A stretch of DNA of 64,000 bases from positions 310,001 to 374,000 of the forward strand of contig NZ_CP136865.1 in the NCBI RefSeq assembly GCF_045689245.1, in the 5' to 3' direction. Below the pieces are notes generated by a model. The model did not search any database. It was not told the origin of the DNA and saw only the letters and a list, made by a program, of their open reading frames with translations. The position numbers and the translations under genes are program-made. The DNA comes from Congregibacter brevis (GTDB lineage: Bacteria; Pseudomonadota; Gammaproteobacteria; Pseudomonadales; Halieaceae). Positions 1 to 8,053 of this stretch are shown piece by piece. How positions within the stretch are numbered: the stretch's first letter is position 1; each line of letters begins with the position of its first letter.

Positions 1-285
1 TTCTCCCTCGTCTTGGCCACCAAGCTCAAGCGCCTTCTTATGCAGGGCCACAACTACGTCTTTAGACTCCGCTTGAATAGCAGCCATAACACCATTGCCA
101 ACGGTCGCCGGCTCCTGATTGAAAGGCTTGGTAAGGGCCACCGCCCCCGCCTCCATGGAGGTACCCCAGAGAATGAAGCCGTCCAGCTCCATTAATCGCT
201 GGGCACCGCATTCCGCAAAAACCGCGTCGTAAAACTCTGCCGCTTTTTCAAACTGATTCGTTCCTAAGGTGACGTATCCAAGCAT
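1..285 (-). CDS. VOC (glyoxalase/dioxygenase-fold) family protein, 3' part missing
   Basis: The first 95 residues of a minus-strand gene that runs off the left edge. The start ATG at 285 is preceded by a GAGAGG ribosome binding site. The opening (MLGYVTLGTNQFEKAAEFYD) and the later pattern FILWGTS are typical of the vicinal-oxygen-chelate fold, in which paired beta-alpha-beta-beta-beta modules form a metal site. Members include glyoxalases, extradiol dioxygenases and antibiotic-binding proteins, so the substrate cannot be assigned. The C-terminal module, which would hold part of the metal site, is outside the window. Confidence 0.75.
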   Translation of the reverse strand, partial: MLGYVTLGTNQFEKAAEFYDAVFAECGAQRLMELDGFILWGTSMEAGAVALTKPFNQEPATVGNGVMAAIQAESKDVVVALHKKALELGGQDEGE

Positions 286-382
286 TTGGTAATCCTCTCG
301 TTAATTCAAAAATTTTCCGCGCTGAGTTTCTTTGCACAGTGTAGTTTGAACAGCACTCACGTGCCTTGGGTATTGCTAGCTA

Positions 383-811
383 TTAACTAAAGGCAGCAAC
401 TGCCGCATTAAACGTCAAAACAGCCAGAGGAACGTTCGATAGAAAAAAGATGGCGAAGCGAAGCTCAATTTTGTTAACCAGCGCCTGCAAAAGACTGTGT
501 ACGACCCGCAAGCCAACATATGTCCAGGCAGCGTAGATACTTAGCTCGGAGTTTGCACCAAGAAAAACCAAGGACAGCACAATTGCATAGAAGACCGTTG
601 GCTGCTCCATCAAGTGGTTGTAGTTATCAGCTTTCCACCGCACTTTGGGAGGTAAAAGCGACATTTGCACGCCAGAGGGTGCATCGGAGTCCATTTCCAG
701 CTTCATAGCGAAAATCGCAGGTATTCGCGTAGCGTACATCCATACCCACATAACGGCAGACCACATCACCAAGGCCACCACAGGCTGAATTAGTTGAGTG
801 CTTGCTTCCAT
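383..811 (-). CDS. MAPEG family membrane protein
   Basis: A 142-residue protein with about four predicted membrane helices (near residues 12-30, 72-92, 95-112 and 118-140). The motif NHLMEQPTVFYAI before the second helix matches the conserved N..E.P..F signature of MAPEG proteins (membrane-associated proteins in eicosanoid and glutathione metabolism). Bacterial members are small inner-membrane proteins, some with glutathione transferase or peroxidase activity, but most are uncharacterised. The ATG at 811 has a GGAGC ribosome binding site. It lies among other small minus-strand genes that may be linked to thiol or aldehyde chemistry; that link is inference. Confidence 0.8.
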   Translation of the reverse strand: MEASTQLIQPVVALVMWSAVMWVWMYATRIPAIFAMKLEMDSDAPSGVQMSLLPPKVRWKADNYNHLMEQPTVFYAIVLSLVFLGANSELSIYAAWTYVGLRVVHSLLQALVNKIELRFAIFFLSNVPLAVLTFNAAVAAFS

Positions 812-912
812 TAGTGCTCCAAAATATCAGGTTAAGGACTCATCGAGTCGTAAATGCTCATTGTTGGTAATCGTCTAAATGTGCTCCAACGATCCCACAG
901 CTTTATCCGCTG

Positions 913-1278
913 CTAGACCCAAACATCATTCTCTGCTGTTAGATCGCCACCGGCTTCACCAGTATTCACCACACCCTTTGGTTCCACCAGCATGATCTTG
1001 CACTCTGACAAAGCCCGAGGCTTGTGCTCAACACCTTTAGGAACAACGTACATCTCCCCCGCTTCGAGCGTCACCCCCCCATCTCTAAACTCTATATCCA
1101 GCACGCCCTCGATCACTAGGAAAACTTCATCGGTATCAGGATGCGAGTGCCAAACGAAATCATCCTGCACCTTGGCTATCTTGAATTGGTAATCGTTTAG
1201 TTCTGCAATGACTCTTGGAGACCAGTGCTCGGAGAACTGGGAGAACTTATCTTTGAGGTTTATGGGAGTGTGAGACAT
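913..1278 (-). CDS. cupin-domain protein
   Basis: A 121-residue single-domain cupin. The first cupin motif is visible as HSHPDTDEVFLVIEGVLDIEF (metal-ligand His-x-His and Glu), and the second as PKGVEHKPRA, with the third metal-ligand His. Such small cupins bind a divalent metal and act as dioxygenases, isomerases or ligand sensors; the substrate cannot be read here. I chose the ATG at 1278 (MSHTPINLKD) because a GGAG site lies just upstream. A longer in-frame extension up to 1392 would overlap the neighbouring gene and has no cupin similarity. An 83-bp gap separates it from the upstream GFA gene. Confidence 0.8.
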   Translation of the reverse strand: MSHTPINLKDKFSQFSEHWSPRVIAELNDYQFKIAKVQDDFVWHSHPDTDEVFLVIEGVLDIEFRDGGVTLEAGEMYVVPKGVEHKPRALSECKIMLVEPKGVVNTGEAGGDLTAENDVWV

Positions 1279-1361
1279 ATTTTCTCCAGGCGATTTTTCG
1301 TCATTCTCAAGGACACTTGGTAGGCAAAGGCCGCGAGAGCATAGACAAACCGACGCGCCTC

Positions 1362-1805
1362 TTAGTCTTTGACCCCATGTAAAACACCCCAAAGTGTCGC
1401 CCAGCGCTGCTGTTTTTCGTCGCTAGTAAGCAGCCGTGGCTGTACTTGTGTTGCTTCGCCAAACTGGCTCATAGACCCTAACAATCTAGCATTAACAGCG
1501 CCTCTCAGAACGCCGTCTATCCGACGGCCCACCGCCAGTAAATCATTGCAGTGATGGCAGCGATAAAACTGAGCCAACCGATCGCCGTTTTGATCGATGG
1601 TGAGCGCCTCGCCCGCTAACGCGATCTTCATACCTGGGTCGCTCACCAATGCATCACTGTCACTCTCGTGGCCTACCGCATGACTCCTGCAATACTCGCA
1701 GTCGCATCGACGGGGCGTAAGATCGCAAAGAGGTTTCTCCAACATGATACGCAGTTGCCAGCGACCACAGCTGCAAAAACCCTCAGCGATGTTTTGGCTA
1801 GTCAT
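1362..1805 (-). CDS. GFA (CENP-V/GFA fold) zinc-binding protein
   Basis: A 147-residue protein with the cysteine pattern of the GFA family: CSCG near the N-terminus, then CDCEYCRSH and CHHCND. These cysteines bind two zinc ions in the known fold. The founding member (Gfa) was described as a glutathione-dependent formaldehyde-activating enzyme, but most homologues have no demonstrated reaction, so only the family is assigned. The start ATG at 1805 has no clear ribosome binding site and lies 17 bp after the upstream small membrane protein gene, so translational coupling is plausible. Confidence 0.8.
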   Translation of the reverse strand: MTSQNIAEGFCSCGRWQLRIMLEKPLCDLTPRRCDCEYCRSHAVGHESDSDALVSDPGMKIALAGEALTIDQNGDRLAQFYRCHHCNDLLAVGRRIDGVLRGAVNARLLGSMSQFGEATQVQPRLLTSDEKQQRWATLWGVLHGVKD

Positions 1806-1822
1806 CGCGGGACAGTCTGCTT

Positions 1823-2056
1823 TTAAAGCGAGGAAGCACTAGCGGCGAGAGTTGGTGCCCATGGCTTAAGCTGATAATGAAACTGCAGCAAAACACCGAG
1901 GCCAATCAACAACCCCCACCAAATTCTCCTTTCGATCGCGTCAAAGGTATCTTCAGGTATCGGCTTATCACTAACGAGCTCAGGGTTGGACACGAGAGCC
2001 ACGCCACCCGCGATCAATATCCCACCAATAATTTTCAGTAGTAAGCTGCCGTCCAT
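1823..2056 (-). CDS. small membrane protein of unknown function
   Basis: A 77-residue protein with a hydrophobic segment near residues 5-22 (LLLKIIGGILIAGGVALVS), a short polar loop (DKPIPEDTFDAIERR), and a second hydrophobic segment near residues 45-62. The shape is a two-helix inner-membrane hairpin. I do not recognise the family. It is co-directional with the GFA gene (17-bp gap) and may be co-transcribed with it. No convincing ribosome binding site precedes the ATG, which lowers confidence a little. Confidence 0.55.
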   Translation of the reverse strand: MDGSLLLKIIGGILIAGGVALVSNPELVSDKPIPEDTFDAIERRIWWGLLIGLGVLLQFHYQLKPWAPTLAASASSL

Positions 2057-2145
2057 GGTGATGAGTATCTAAGCTCGGGGAGAGCAGCGCAACGGATGCG
2101 CATTTGAAGTGACGTTGCGAGCAGCACGAAAGTATCTTCCAAAGA

Positions 2146-2222
2146 TGGTCGGTGTGAGAGGATTCGAACCTCCGACCCCTTCCTCCCGAAGGAAGTGCGC
2201 TACCAGGCTGCGCCACACACCG
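2146..2222 (-). tRNA. proK: tRNA-Pro (anticodon CGG)
   Basis: A 77-nt cloverleaf on the minus strand. The 7-bp acceptor stem is CGGTGTG/CACACCG, the D-arm GCGCAGCCTGGTAGCGC, the anticodon stem CTTCC/GGAAG with loop TTCGGGA, the T-arm GGAGGTTCGAATCCTC, and the 3' CCA is encoded. Loop positions 34-36 read CGG, so it decodes CCG (proline). It closely resembles the E. coli CGG-decoding tRNA-Pro. Confidence 0.97.
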
Positions 2223-2245
2223 ACAGTGCTCTTGCAGGCAACAAA

Positions 2246-2273
2246 ATCATAGCAAACTCAAAGACTCAGTAAA
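2246..2273 (-). promoter_or_regulatory. candidate promoter of tRNA-Pro
   Basis: On the minus strand, TTTACT (2268-2273), a 16-nt spacer and TATGAT (2246-2251) form a plausible sigma-70 promoter. It would start transcription roughly 15-20 nt before the tRNA 5' end at 2222. The -35 box overlaps the stop codon of the upstream DUF3094 gene. Confidence 0.45.
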
Positions 2274-2511
2274 CGCCAGCCTGATGCGCCAACCACTGGC
2301 TAAAAAGACTCAAACCACCCACCACCACGATGAGCATCACGAGCAGGTACAGAGGCTTGAAGGGTTTTCTATCAACCGAGTTCACACCGCGCTTGAGAAA
2401 CGCGTCGACCTTGGCCTGATCTTCTGGGTATAACTGCCGCTCGGGTCCCTCGGTTACTGCCGACGCCGGGCCCTCCTGCTGCTCTTGATCTTGATCTTGA
2501 TCTTGAGACAT
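2266..2511 (-). CDS. DUF3094 family membrane protein
   Basis: An 81-residue protein with an acidic, Gln/Asp-rich N-terminus, a conserved core (RQLYPEDQAKVDAFLKRGVN then SVDRKPFKP) and a single C-terminal membrane helix (YLLVMLIVVVGGLSLFSQWL). The core matches my memory of DUF3094, a short protein family known mainly from Pseudomonas and related gammaproteobacteria. Its function is unknown. Four copies of a hexanucleotide unit (2484-2507) immediately after the start codon encode a Gln-Asp run. It is followed directly by tRNA-Pro. Confidence 0.75.
   Translation of the reverse strand: MSQDQDQDQEQQEGPASAVTEGPERQLYPEDQAKVDAFLKRGVNSVDRKPFKPLYLLVMLIVVVGGLSLFSQWLAHQAGVY
2484..2507 (-). repeat. hexanucleotide microsatellite (4 units) in DUF3094 gene
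   Basis: Four consecutive copies of cttgat/cttgag (plus-strand reading) lie directly after the start codon of the DUF3094 gene and encode alternating Gln and Asp. Because the unit is six bases, copy-number change would alter the length of the acidic N-terminus without breaking the frame. Confidence 0.8.
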
Positions 2512-2530
2512 TGTTTCGCCTCCTGGAAAC

Positions 2531-2558
2531 GAAAACGGGCGCGAATTATCGCGCCCGT
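2531..2558 (-). terminator. rho-independent terminator of the acyl-CoA dehydrogenase gene
   Basis: A perfect 10-bp stem (2535-2544 paired with 2549-2558) with a 4-nt loop. On the minus strand it is followed by TTTTCGTTT. It lies about 60 bp after the stop of the acyl-CoA dehydrogenase gene and just ahead of the DUF3094 gene, so it should insulate the two. Confidence 0.85.
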
Positions 2559-2616
2559 AAAGAGATATTGCACCCCCTAGAAGCTCAAGCGAGCAATCGG
2601 GGGCTCATCAAGTTGA

Positions 2617-4410
2617 TCAGAATGCGAACATAGCCTCTGGCATTTCCATAAGATTGTCAGCACCGGAGAGCAACGCCAGCTTATGTGATGCGGTGCGCGG
2701 AAGGATTCGCTCAAAGTAAAAACGCGCAGTCATGAGCTTCGCTTCGTAAAACGCGGTGTCACCCTCGCCCTCGGCGATTTTCTTTTGCGCCGCTACGGCC
2801 ATCTGGGCCCAAAAATATCCGAGCACGACGTAACCGGAGTACATCAGGTAATCCACGGACGCTGCACCCGCCTCATCAGGGTTCTCCATCGCCTTACCAC
2901 CAACTTCGAGAGACATGGTTAGCCACTCATCTTTGTAAGTCGAAAGAGCACCGGTAAATTCAGCGTAGCTTTCATCTGAATTCGCTTCCACGAATTCGCC
3001 CATCATTTCAGTGAAGCCCATCAGCAGCTTTCCGCCAGATCCCAGTATCTTCCGACCGATAAGGTCCAAAGCCTGAATACCGGTAGTGCCTTCGTATAAA
3101 GTCGCAATGCGGGCATCGCGAGCAATCTGCTCCATTCCCCACTCGCGAATAAATCCGTGACCACCGTAGATTTGAATACCGTGATTAGCCGCCTCAAGAC
3201 CCGCTTCCGTGACAAACGCCTTAGCGATAGGAGTAAGCACTGCCATAAGGTCATCGGCTTTCTTTGCTGCTTCCTCGTCACCGCGATCAACGATGTCGCC
3301 CAGCTGCGCAAGGTAATACAGCATAGCGCGGCTGCCCTCGGCAATAGACTTCTGGGTTAGCAACATGCGGCGTACATCCGGATGCACGATAATCGGGTCC
3401 GCAGGGCCATCAGGATTTTTAGGGCCCGTAAGACTGCGCATAGCCAGACGCTCGCGAGCGTATTCGAGAGAACCCTGATAAGCGAGCTCGGCGTGAGCGA
3501 GGCCCTGAATCGCAGTACCGATGCGCGCAGTGTTCATGAACGTGAACATCATGTTCAGGCCACGATTTGGCTCGCCAATCAGATATCCCTTGGCACCGTC
3601 AAAGTTCATCACGCAGGTAGCTGAAGCTTTAATGCCCATCTTCTTTTCGATAGATGCGCAATGCACGCCGTTGCGATCGCCAAGGCTGCCATCTTCGTTA
3701 ACGTTGAACTTGGGTACTACGAACAGCGAAATGCCCTTGGTACCTTCGGGCGCATCTGGCATACGAGCAATCACGATGTGCACGATGTTGTCCGACATAT
3801 CGTGCTCACCCGCCGAGATAAAGATCTTGGTGCCGGTAATCGCATAGCTTCCGTCGGCCTGCGGCTCGGCCTTGGTGCGAAGAAGACCCAGGTCCGATCC
3901 ACAATGGGATTCAGTGAGACACATCGTGCCTGTCCAGTTACCTGCTACCAGCTTAGGCAGGTACTGTTCTTTCTGCTCGGGCGAGCCGTGTGCTTCAAGG
4001 GTCTTGATGCAGCCATGAGACAGGCCGGGGTACATCAACCAAGACCAGTTGGCGGTTCCCGCCAGCTCATTAATGACAATACCCAGCATGTTCGGCATGT
4101 CTTGGCCACCGAACTCAGGCTCCGCAGACAGTGACGGCCAGCCGTTGTCGACGTACTGCTTATACGCGTCGGCAAAACCTTCTGGAGTCTTCACGCCTTC
4201 TTCGGACCAAACGCAACCCTCTTCATCACCACTTTGATTCAGTGGCGAGAGCACGTTCTCGGCAAACTTGGCACCTTCTTCGATGATAGCGTTCATGAGA
4301 TCAGGCGTTGCTTCTTCGTAACCTTTCAGACCTGCATAAAGGTTCTCAGTGTCGAGCACTTCATTAATAACAAACTGGATATCGCGCAGCGGCGCTTTAT
4401 AACTCGGCAT
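2617..4410 (-). CDS. acyl-CoA dehydrogenase (long FadE/DmdC-like type with extra C-terminal domain)
   Basis: A 597-residue flavoprotein expected to oxidise an acyl-CoA to the trans-2-enoyl-CoA and pass electrons to ETF. The N-terminal helical domain, the middle beta domain (motif MCLTESHCGSDLG) and the C-terminal helical domain are in the usual order. The catalytic-base region reads IATLYEGTTGIQ, with Glu about residue 440, inside the conserved stretch YGGHGFIREWGMEQIARDAR. The roughly 150 residues after that match the extra domain found in the 590-600-residue class. That class includes the Pseudomonas fatty-acyl dehydrogenases and DmdC (3-methylmercaptopropionyl-CoA dehydrogenase of DMSP breakdown). 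Substrate cannot be decided from sequence alone. It is monocistronic, with its own terminator. Confidence 0.9.
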   Translation of the reverse strand: MPSYKAPLRDIQFVINEVLDTENLYAGLKGYEEATPDLMNAIIEEGAKFAENVLSPLNQSGDEEGCVWSEEGVKTPEGFADAYKQYVDNGWPSLSAEPEFGGQDMPNMLGIVINELAGTANWSWLMYPGLSHGCIKTLEAHGSPEQKEQYLPKLVAGNWTGTMCLTESHCGSDLGLLRTKAEPQADGSYAITGTKIFISAGEHDMSDNIVHIVIARMPDAPEGTKGISLFVVPKFNVNEDGSLGDRNGVHCASIEKKMGIKASATCVMNFDGAKGYLIGEPNRGLNMMFTFMNTARIGTAIQGLAHAELAYQGSLEYARERLAMRSLTGPKNPDGPADPIIVHPDVRRMLLTQKSIAEGSRAMLYYLAQLGDIVDRGDEEAAKKADDLMAVLTPIAKAFVTEAGLEAANHGIQIYGGHGFIREWGMEQIARDARIATLYEGTTGIQALDLIGRKILGSGGKLLMGFTEMMGEFVEANSDESYAEFTGALSTYKDEWLTMSLEVGGKAMENPDEAGAASVDYLMYSGYVVLGYFWAQMAVAAQKKIAEGEGDTAFYEAKLMTARFYFERILPRTASHKLALLSGADNLMEMPEAMFAF

Positions 4411-4493
4411 GACTCTCTCCCCATAACGTCGGTGTTGGCGCTCGTCGTTTGCGAGGCCTCCTACCTATGTGTTCAGTGTTAACTTCTGATCGC

Positions 4494-4499
4494 ATTATA
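4494..4499 (-). promoter_or_regulatory. candidate -10 box for the acyl-CoA dehydrogenase gene
   Basis: On the minus strand, a perfect TATAAT in the context TTTTGACTATAATGCG lies about 85 bp upstream of the start codon at 4410. A -35 element at the normal distance is weak. The rest of the 270-bp gap (4411-4680) shows no gene. Confidence 0.35.
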
Positions 4500-4680
4500 G
4501 TCAAAATGGGATGTTTTGCATGGATAAATTTGTGACCTGACCGACAAGAAGCTGGGCAAAGATTCTGTCAATTGTGGGTAGAAATATGACCTACGCTTGA
4601 GTCCAGCTATGTTAGCGAGTGCTCACTTTCTGCGTATCTGAATAAATATAAGATGCTGAACGATCACGACTGCAGGGCAC

Positions 4681-5778
4681 CTACATCGCATTGTAAAAAC
4701 GTGGATCGGGTGCAGGCTCAGCTGACACCTCTCGCTCTTCAGGATTTATACCCAATCGGGCGAACAGGGCTAGGTCTGTATTGGCTTCGGGGTTGGCGGT
4801 GGTGAGCAGCTTCTCGCCGTAGAAGATCGAGTTGGCGCCAGCCAAAAAAGCCAAGGCCTGGGTCTGATCATTCATATCTTCACGCCCCGCAGACAAGCGC
4901 ACGTGAGACGCTGGCATCATGATTCTGGCGACTGCAACTGTGCGAACAAACTCGAAGGGATCCAGATCGCCCTCTCCTGCCAATGGTGTACCTGGCACCC
5001 GAACCAGCATATTGATGGGGACACTCTCCGGGTGCTCCGGCAGGTTTGCAAGCTGCTGCAACAAGCCCACGCGATCACCCTGATCTTCTCCCATGCCCAC
5101 AATTCCCCCACTACAGACTTTCATACCGGCATCGCGAACATGGCCCAGGGTTTCCAGGCGATCTGCATACGTACGAGTGGTGATGATGTCGCCGTAATAC
5201 TCGGGCGACGTATCTAGGTTGTGGTTGTAATAATCCAATCCGGCGTCGGCCAAGGTTTTAGCCTGCGAGTCAGTCAGCATTCCCAGGGTCATGCAGGTTT
5301 CCAAGCCGAGGTCTTTGACACCTTCAATCATGGCAGTGAGCGCGGGCAAGTCGCGATCCTTGGGAGACCTCCACGCAGCCCCCATACAAAAGCGAGTCGC
5401 CCCAGATCGACGAGCCGCCTCCGCCTGTTCGAGTACCTGATTTACTTCCATCAGGGCCTCCACAGATAAACCCGTATCAAACCGCGTGCTTTGAGGGCAG
5501 TAGGCACAATCTTCGGGACAGGCGCCGGTTTTGATCGAAAGCAAAGTGCTCACCTGCACCGCATTCGGGTCAAAATACTCACGATGTACGGACTGCGCGC
5601 GAAACAGCAAGTCACTGAAAGGCAGAGCAAACAGTGCGGCTATCTCTTCTCGCTCCCAGTCGTGGCGATGTGAACTCAAGACCCGCACATCAACAGGCCC
5701 GGGATTCGAATCGCCGTTCTGCTTGGGGTTCTCATTGATCGGCGAACGGGGGACGACGGATGACAGTGGCTGGTTCAT
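4681..5778 (-). CDS. bioB: biotin synthase
   Basis: A radical-SAM enzyme that inserts sulfur into dethiobiotin in the last step of biotin synthesis. The 4Fe-4S motif C-x3-C-x2-C is at Cys87, Cys91 and Cys94 (GACPEDCAYCPQS), and other conserved stretches (YYNHNLDTSPEYY, CSGGIVGMGE, RLSAGRE) are present. I chose the ATG at 5778 (365 residues). A possible TTG start at 5832 would fall inside the operator described at 5825-5859. The N-terminal 40 residues are variable in this family. The neighbours downstream are not bioFHCD, so this copy stands alone. Regulation by BirA is inferred from the operator. Confidence 0.95.
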   Translation of the reverse strand: MNQPLSSVVPRSPINENPKQNGDSNPGPVDVRVLSSHRHDWEREEIAALFALPFSDLLFRAQSVHREYFDPNAVQVSTLLSIKTGACPEDCAYCPQSTRFDTGLSVEALMEVNQVLEQAEAARRSGATRFCMGAAWRSPKDRDLPALTAMIEGVKDLGLETCMTLGMLTDSQAKTLADAGLDYYNHNLDTSPEYYGDIITTRTYADRLETLGHVRDAGMKVCSGGIVGMGEDQGDRVGLLQQLANLPEHPESVPINMLVRVPGTPLAGEGDLDPFEFVRTVAVARIMMPASHVRLSAGREDMNDQTQALAFLAGANSIFYGEKLLTTANPEANTDLALFARLGINPEEREVSAEPAPDPRFYNAM

Positions 5779-5824
5779 GGACAGGTTCTCGGTTAAGGGA
5801 TGACATAGTAAATCGCCGACCAAC

Positions 5825-5859
5825 GCTGTCAACCTATAGAATACTTATTGGTTAACAGC
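5825..5859. promoter_or_regulatory. BirA-type biotin operator between bioB and comF
   Basis: The half sites GCTGTCAACC (5825-5834) and GGTTAACAGC (5850-5859) are separated by 15 bp and are inverted copies of each other with one mismatch in ten. This matches the known proteobacterial BirA box (TTGTAAACC, 14-16 bp, GGTTTACAA). A -10-like TATTCT/TAGAAT lies in the spacer, so bound BirA would block bioB transcription when biotin is plentiful. The site also lies immediately before comF. Confidence 0.85.
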
Positions 5860-5862
5860 GGC

Positions 5863-6567
5863 ATGAAGAGCATAGCGTGCCGAGTGATCGATTATCTCGC
5901 GCCACAGTTCTGCATCTATTGTGATCAAGAGAGCTATCGACCTGAGGCGGTCTGCGAGGTGTGTCGGGATGCTCTGCTGGTAAACGATCAAGCCTGCCCA
6001 AAGTGCGCATTACCCGGCACGGATGGTCGTATTTGCCCGAACTGCCTAAAGGCAGAACCCGCGTTAAAAACTGTCACCGCTGCCTACGAGTATGATCCTG
6101 CCATCGCCTACTTGATGCACCGCTGGAAGTACCTAAAAGACCGCAACCTATCGCTAACAGCAGCGAAAATGATGCTAAATACGGAAATTCGCATCAAAAG
6201 TGCTGACATCGTGCTAGCAACACCACTTCATTGGCGGCGGAGGCTTCGCCGCGGTTTTAACCAGAGCGAAGATTTGCTTTTGAGCCTGTCTCGCTTACAG
6301 CCATCACTGCAGCCTACGCCGACGAAAGTTGCTCAACTAAAACGTCGTTTCGCCACCAAAACTCAGGCGCATGCTTCACGACGCGAACGCCTAAATAATC
6401 TCCAAGGAGCCTTCACGGTAGTCGGCGATGTCCGCGGCTGCTCGATCGTACTCATTGACGATGTGTGCACGACAGGCGCCACGGGTAATGCCATGGGGAG
6501 AGCGCTTCAGGACGCTGGAGCTAGCGAGGTTCATCTCTATTGTCTTGCCCGAACGCCGTCGCCTTGA
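5863..6567 (+). CDS. comF: ComF family phosphoribosyltransferase-like protein
   Basis: A 234-residue protein with an N-terminal double zinc ribbon (CIYC, CEVC, CPKC and CPNC pairs within residues 15-65) and a C-terminal phosphoribosyltransferase fold with the PRPP loop VLIDDVCTTGAT. ComF proteins are linked to natural competence: they are thought to help move single-stranded DNA into the cytoplasm with the helicase-like ComFA or PriA. Some neighbour bioB in gammaproteobacteria, as here. I prefer the ATG at 5863. A TTG at 5848 lies inside the BirA operator and has no ribosome binding site. It is the first gene of a run leading into modABC (14-bp gap to modA). Confidence 0.9.
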   Translation: MKSIACRVIDYLAPQFCIYCDQESYRPEAVCEVCRDALLVNDQACPKCALPGTDGRICPNCLKAEPALKTVTAAYEYDPAIAYLMHRWKYLKDRNLSLTAAKMMLNTEIRIKSADIVLATPLHWRRRLRRGFNQSEDLLLSLSRLQPSLQPTPTKVAQLKRRFATKTQAHASRRERLNNLQGAFTVVGDVRGCSIVLIDDVCTTGATGNAMGRALQDAGASEVHLYCLARTPSP

Positions 6568-6581
6568 CCTACAATGCACGG

Positions 6582-7385
6582 ATGCAACTCACGCGACTCA
6601 GCAGCAGTATTTTTACCCGAGCGATCAACGCTTTTTTAGCACTACAGAACCTCGCTCTGACCACCCAAAAAACCACTTTATCGGTCCTGCTAATAGCAAT
6701 GCTCGTGGCATCTAAGGCTCTGACAGCTGACACAGGATTTCTAAACATCGCGGTAGCATCCAATTTTCGGGCGACAGCGGAAGAAATTAGCAAGGACTTC
6801 AGCGCCAAAACGGGGGTTAAGGTACGCGTCAGCAGTGCGTCCACGGGGGTTTTAGCAGCGCAGATACGTCGTGGGGCGCCTTATGATGTGCTACTAGCCG
6901 CCGATCACGCCCGACCACAGGCGCTCGTCGATGACGGCACAAGTTCGGGGCCCGCGTCCTGCTATGCCCAGGGCTCGCTTGTGCTCTTAGGTGCGGATTC
7001 GATCGAAGATTCACTTTCGGATGCGGCCCAGAGCATCGCCATAGCCAACCCTCGGTCCGCACCCTATGGTGCCGCCGCGCTGACAGTTCTAGCCCGGGAC
7101 GGTTTTACGAGTGCTGAAGATCGCCGTACTGTTCGTGGCAGTAACGTACTGCAAGCCCTGCAGTTTTATGCCAGCGGTGGCGCAGACTTAGCCCTCGTAG
7201 CCCGATCGCTCAGCCCCATGGAAGGCCTGCCGATACCAATTTCATGGCACGCACCCATCGAGCAATACGCCGTGATCAATGCCCGCTCCCAAAACCTGCG
7301 TGCCGCGCAAGAATTCCTTGAATATCTTTCTGAACCGGCCGTGGAATCAGTGCTGACGAGCTTTGGATACAGCTCGTGCTCATGA
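6582..7385 (+). CDS. modA: molybdate ABC transporter substrate-binding protein
   Basis: A 267-residue periplasmic binding protein. It has a long N-terminal region with a membrane-spanning export signal (TTLSVLLIAMLVASKALTA, about residues 29-47). The mature part starts near NIAVASNFRATAEEI and carries the ligand motif SSASTGVLAAQI. ModA binds molybdate or tungstate and delivers it to ModB. The pre-signal stretch of about 28 residues is longer than usual. A shorter start was not found in frame, so either the leader is real or translation begins at a non-standard codon. Its stop codon overlaps the modB start (ATGA). Confidence 0.9.
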   Translation: MQLTRLSSSIFTRAINAFLALQNLALTTQKTTLSVLLIAMLVASKALTADTGFLNIAVASNFRATAEEISKDFSAKTGVKVRVSSASTGVLAAQIRRGAPYDVLLAADHARPQALVDDGTSSGPASCYAQGSLVLLGADSIEDSLSDAAQSIAIANPRSAPYGAAALTVLARDGFTSAEDRRTVRGSNVLQALQFYASGGADLALVARSLSPMEGLPIPISWHAPIEQYAVINARSQNLRAAQEFLEYLSEPAVESVLTSFGYSSCS

Positions 7386-8053
7386 GTAGTCTCGAGTGGC
7401 AAGCTGTGACCTTGACTCTGCGTTTAGCGACGGTGAGCACTCTGGTTCTTATTTTGCTGGGCACACCGCTCGCGTACTGGCTGTCACGCCAGAGAGGCTC
7501 CTTCGCCGCATTCGTTGAAGCACTGGTTGCTCTACCGCTGGTACTCCCGCCAACAGTCCTTGGTTTTTATCTACTGCTGATGCTGGCCCCCGACGCTCTC
7601 CCCGGACAGCTATGGCAGACCGTTACGGGAACGCAGCTGGCCTTTAGTTTTTCCGCGCTGGTCGTGGGTTCCGTAATTTACTCCCTACCTTTTGTCGTGC
7701 AGCCGCTGCAGCAAGCGTTCACTCGCGTTCCGGATAAACTCCTTAACGCTGCCGCGACTCTCGGGGCAACACCTCTTGAGCAGTTCCGCGCAATTACACT
7801 GCCCCTTTGCAAACGCAGTTTCATCATTGCAGGGGCCCTAGGCTTTGCGCACACCGTCGGTGAGTTTGGCGTCGTGCTAATGATTGGCGGCAATATTCCG
7901 GGCGAGACTCAAGTACTCTCTATTGCGCTCTATGATCACGTCGAGGCTATGGACTACAGCAGCGCGCATCAAATTGCCATTGGCCTGGTCACCTTCTCAT
8001 TTCTGCTGTTGTTTTTACTCTACCGTGATCGCGGTTGGCGGATCGGCCGATGA
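7382..8053 (+). CDS. modB: molybdate ABC transporter permease
   Basis: A 223-residue inner-membrane protein with about five or six helices. The ABC-interaction (EAA-like) loop reads AAATLGATPLEQFRAITLPL, followed by the ModB-typical EFGVVLMIGGNIPGETQVLS. As a dimer it forms the molybdate channel with two ModC subunits. The start ATG at 7382 overlaps the modA stop, and its stop overlaps the modC start, so the three subunits should be translationally coupled. Confidence 0.95.
   Translation: MSSLEWQAVTLTLRLATVSTLVLILLGTPLAYWLSRQRGSFAAFVEALVALPLVLPPTVLGFYLLLMLAPDALPGQLWQTVTGTQLAFSFSALVVGSVIYSLPFVVQPLQQAFTRVPDKLLNAAATLGATPLEQFRAITLPLCKRSFIIAGALGFAHTVGEFGVVLMIGGNIPGETQVLSIALYDHVEAMDYSSAHQIAIGLVTFSFLLLFLLYRDRGWRIGR

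Noticed and set aside
1305..1392. Extended N-terminus for the cupin gene
   Set aside because: The extension overlaps the GFA gene, is Cys/Arg-rich without cupin similarity, and lacks a ribosome binding site, whereas the ATG at 1278 has one.
1980..2216. 78-codon minus-strand open frame covering the tRNA
   Set aside because: It is a read-through of the tRNA-Pro sequence, a common artefact, and overlaps the small membrane protein gene in another frame.
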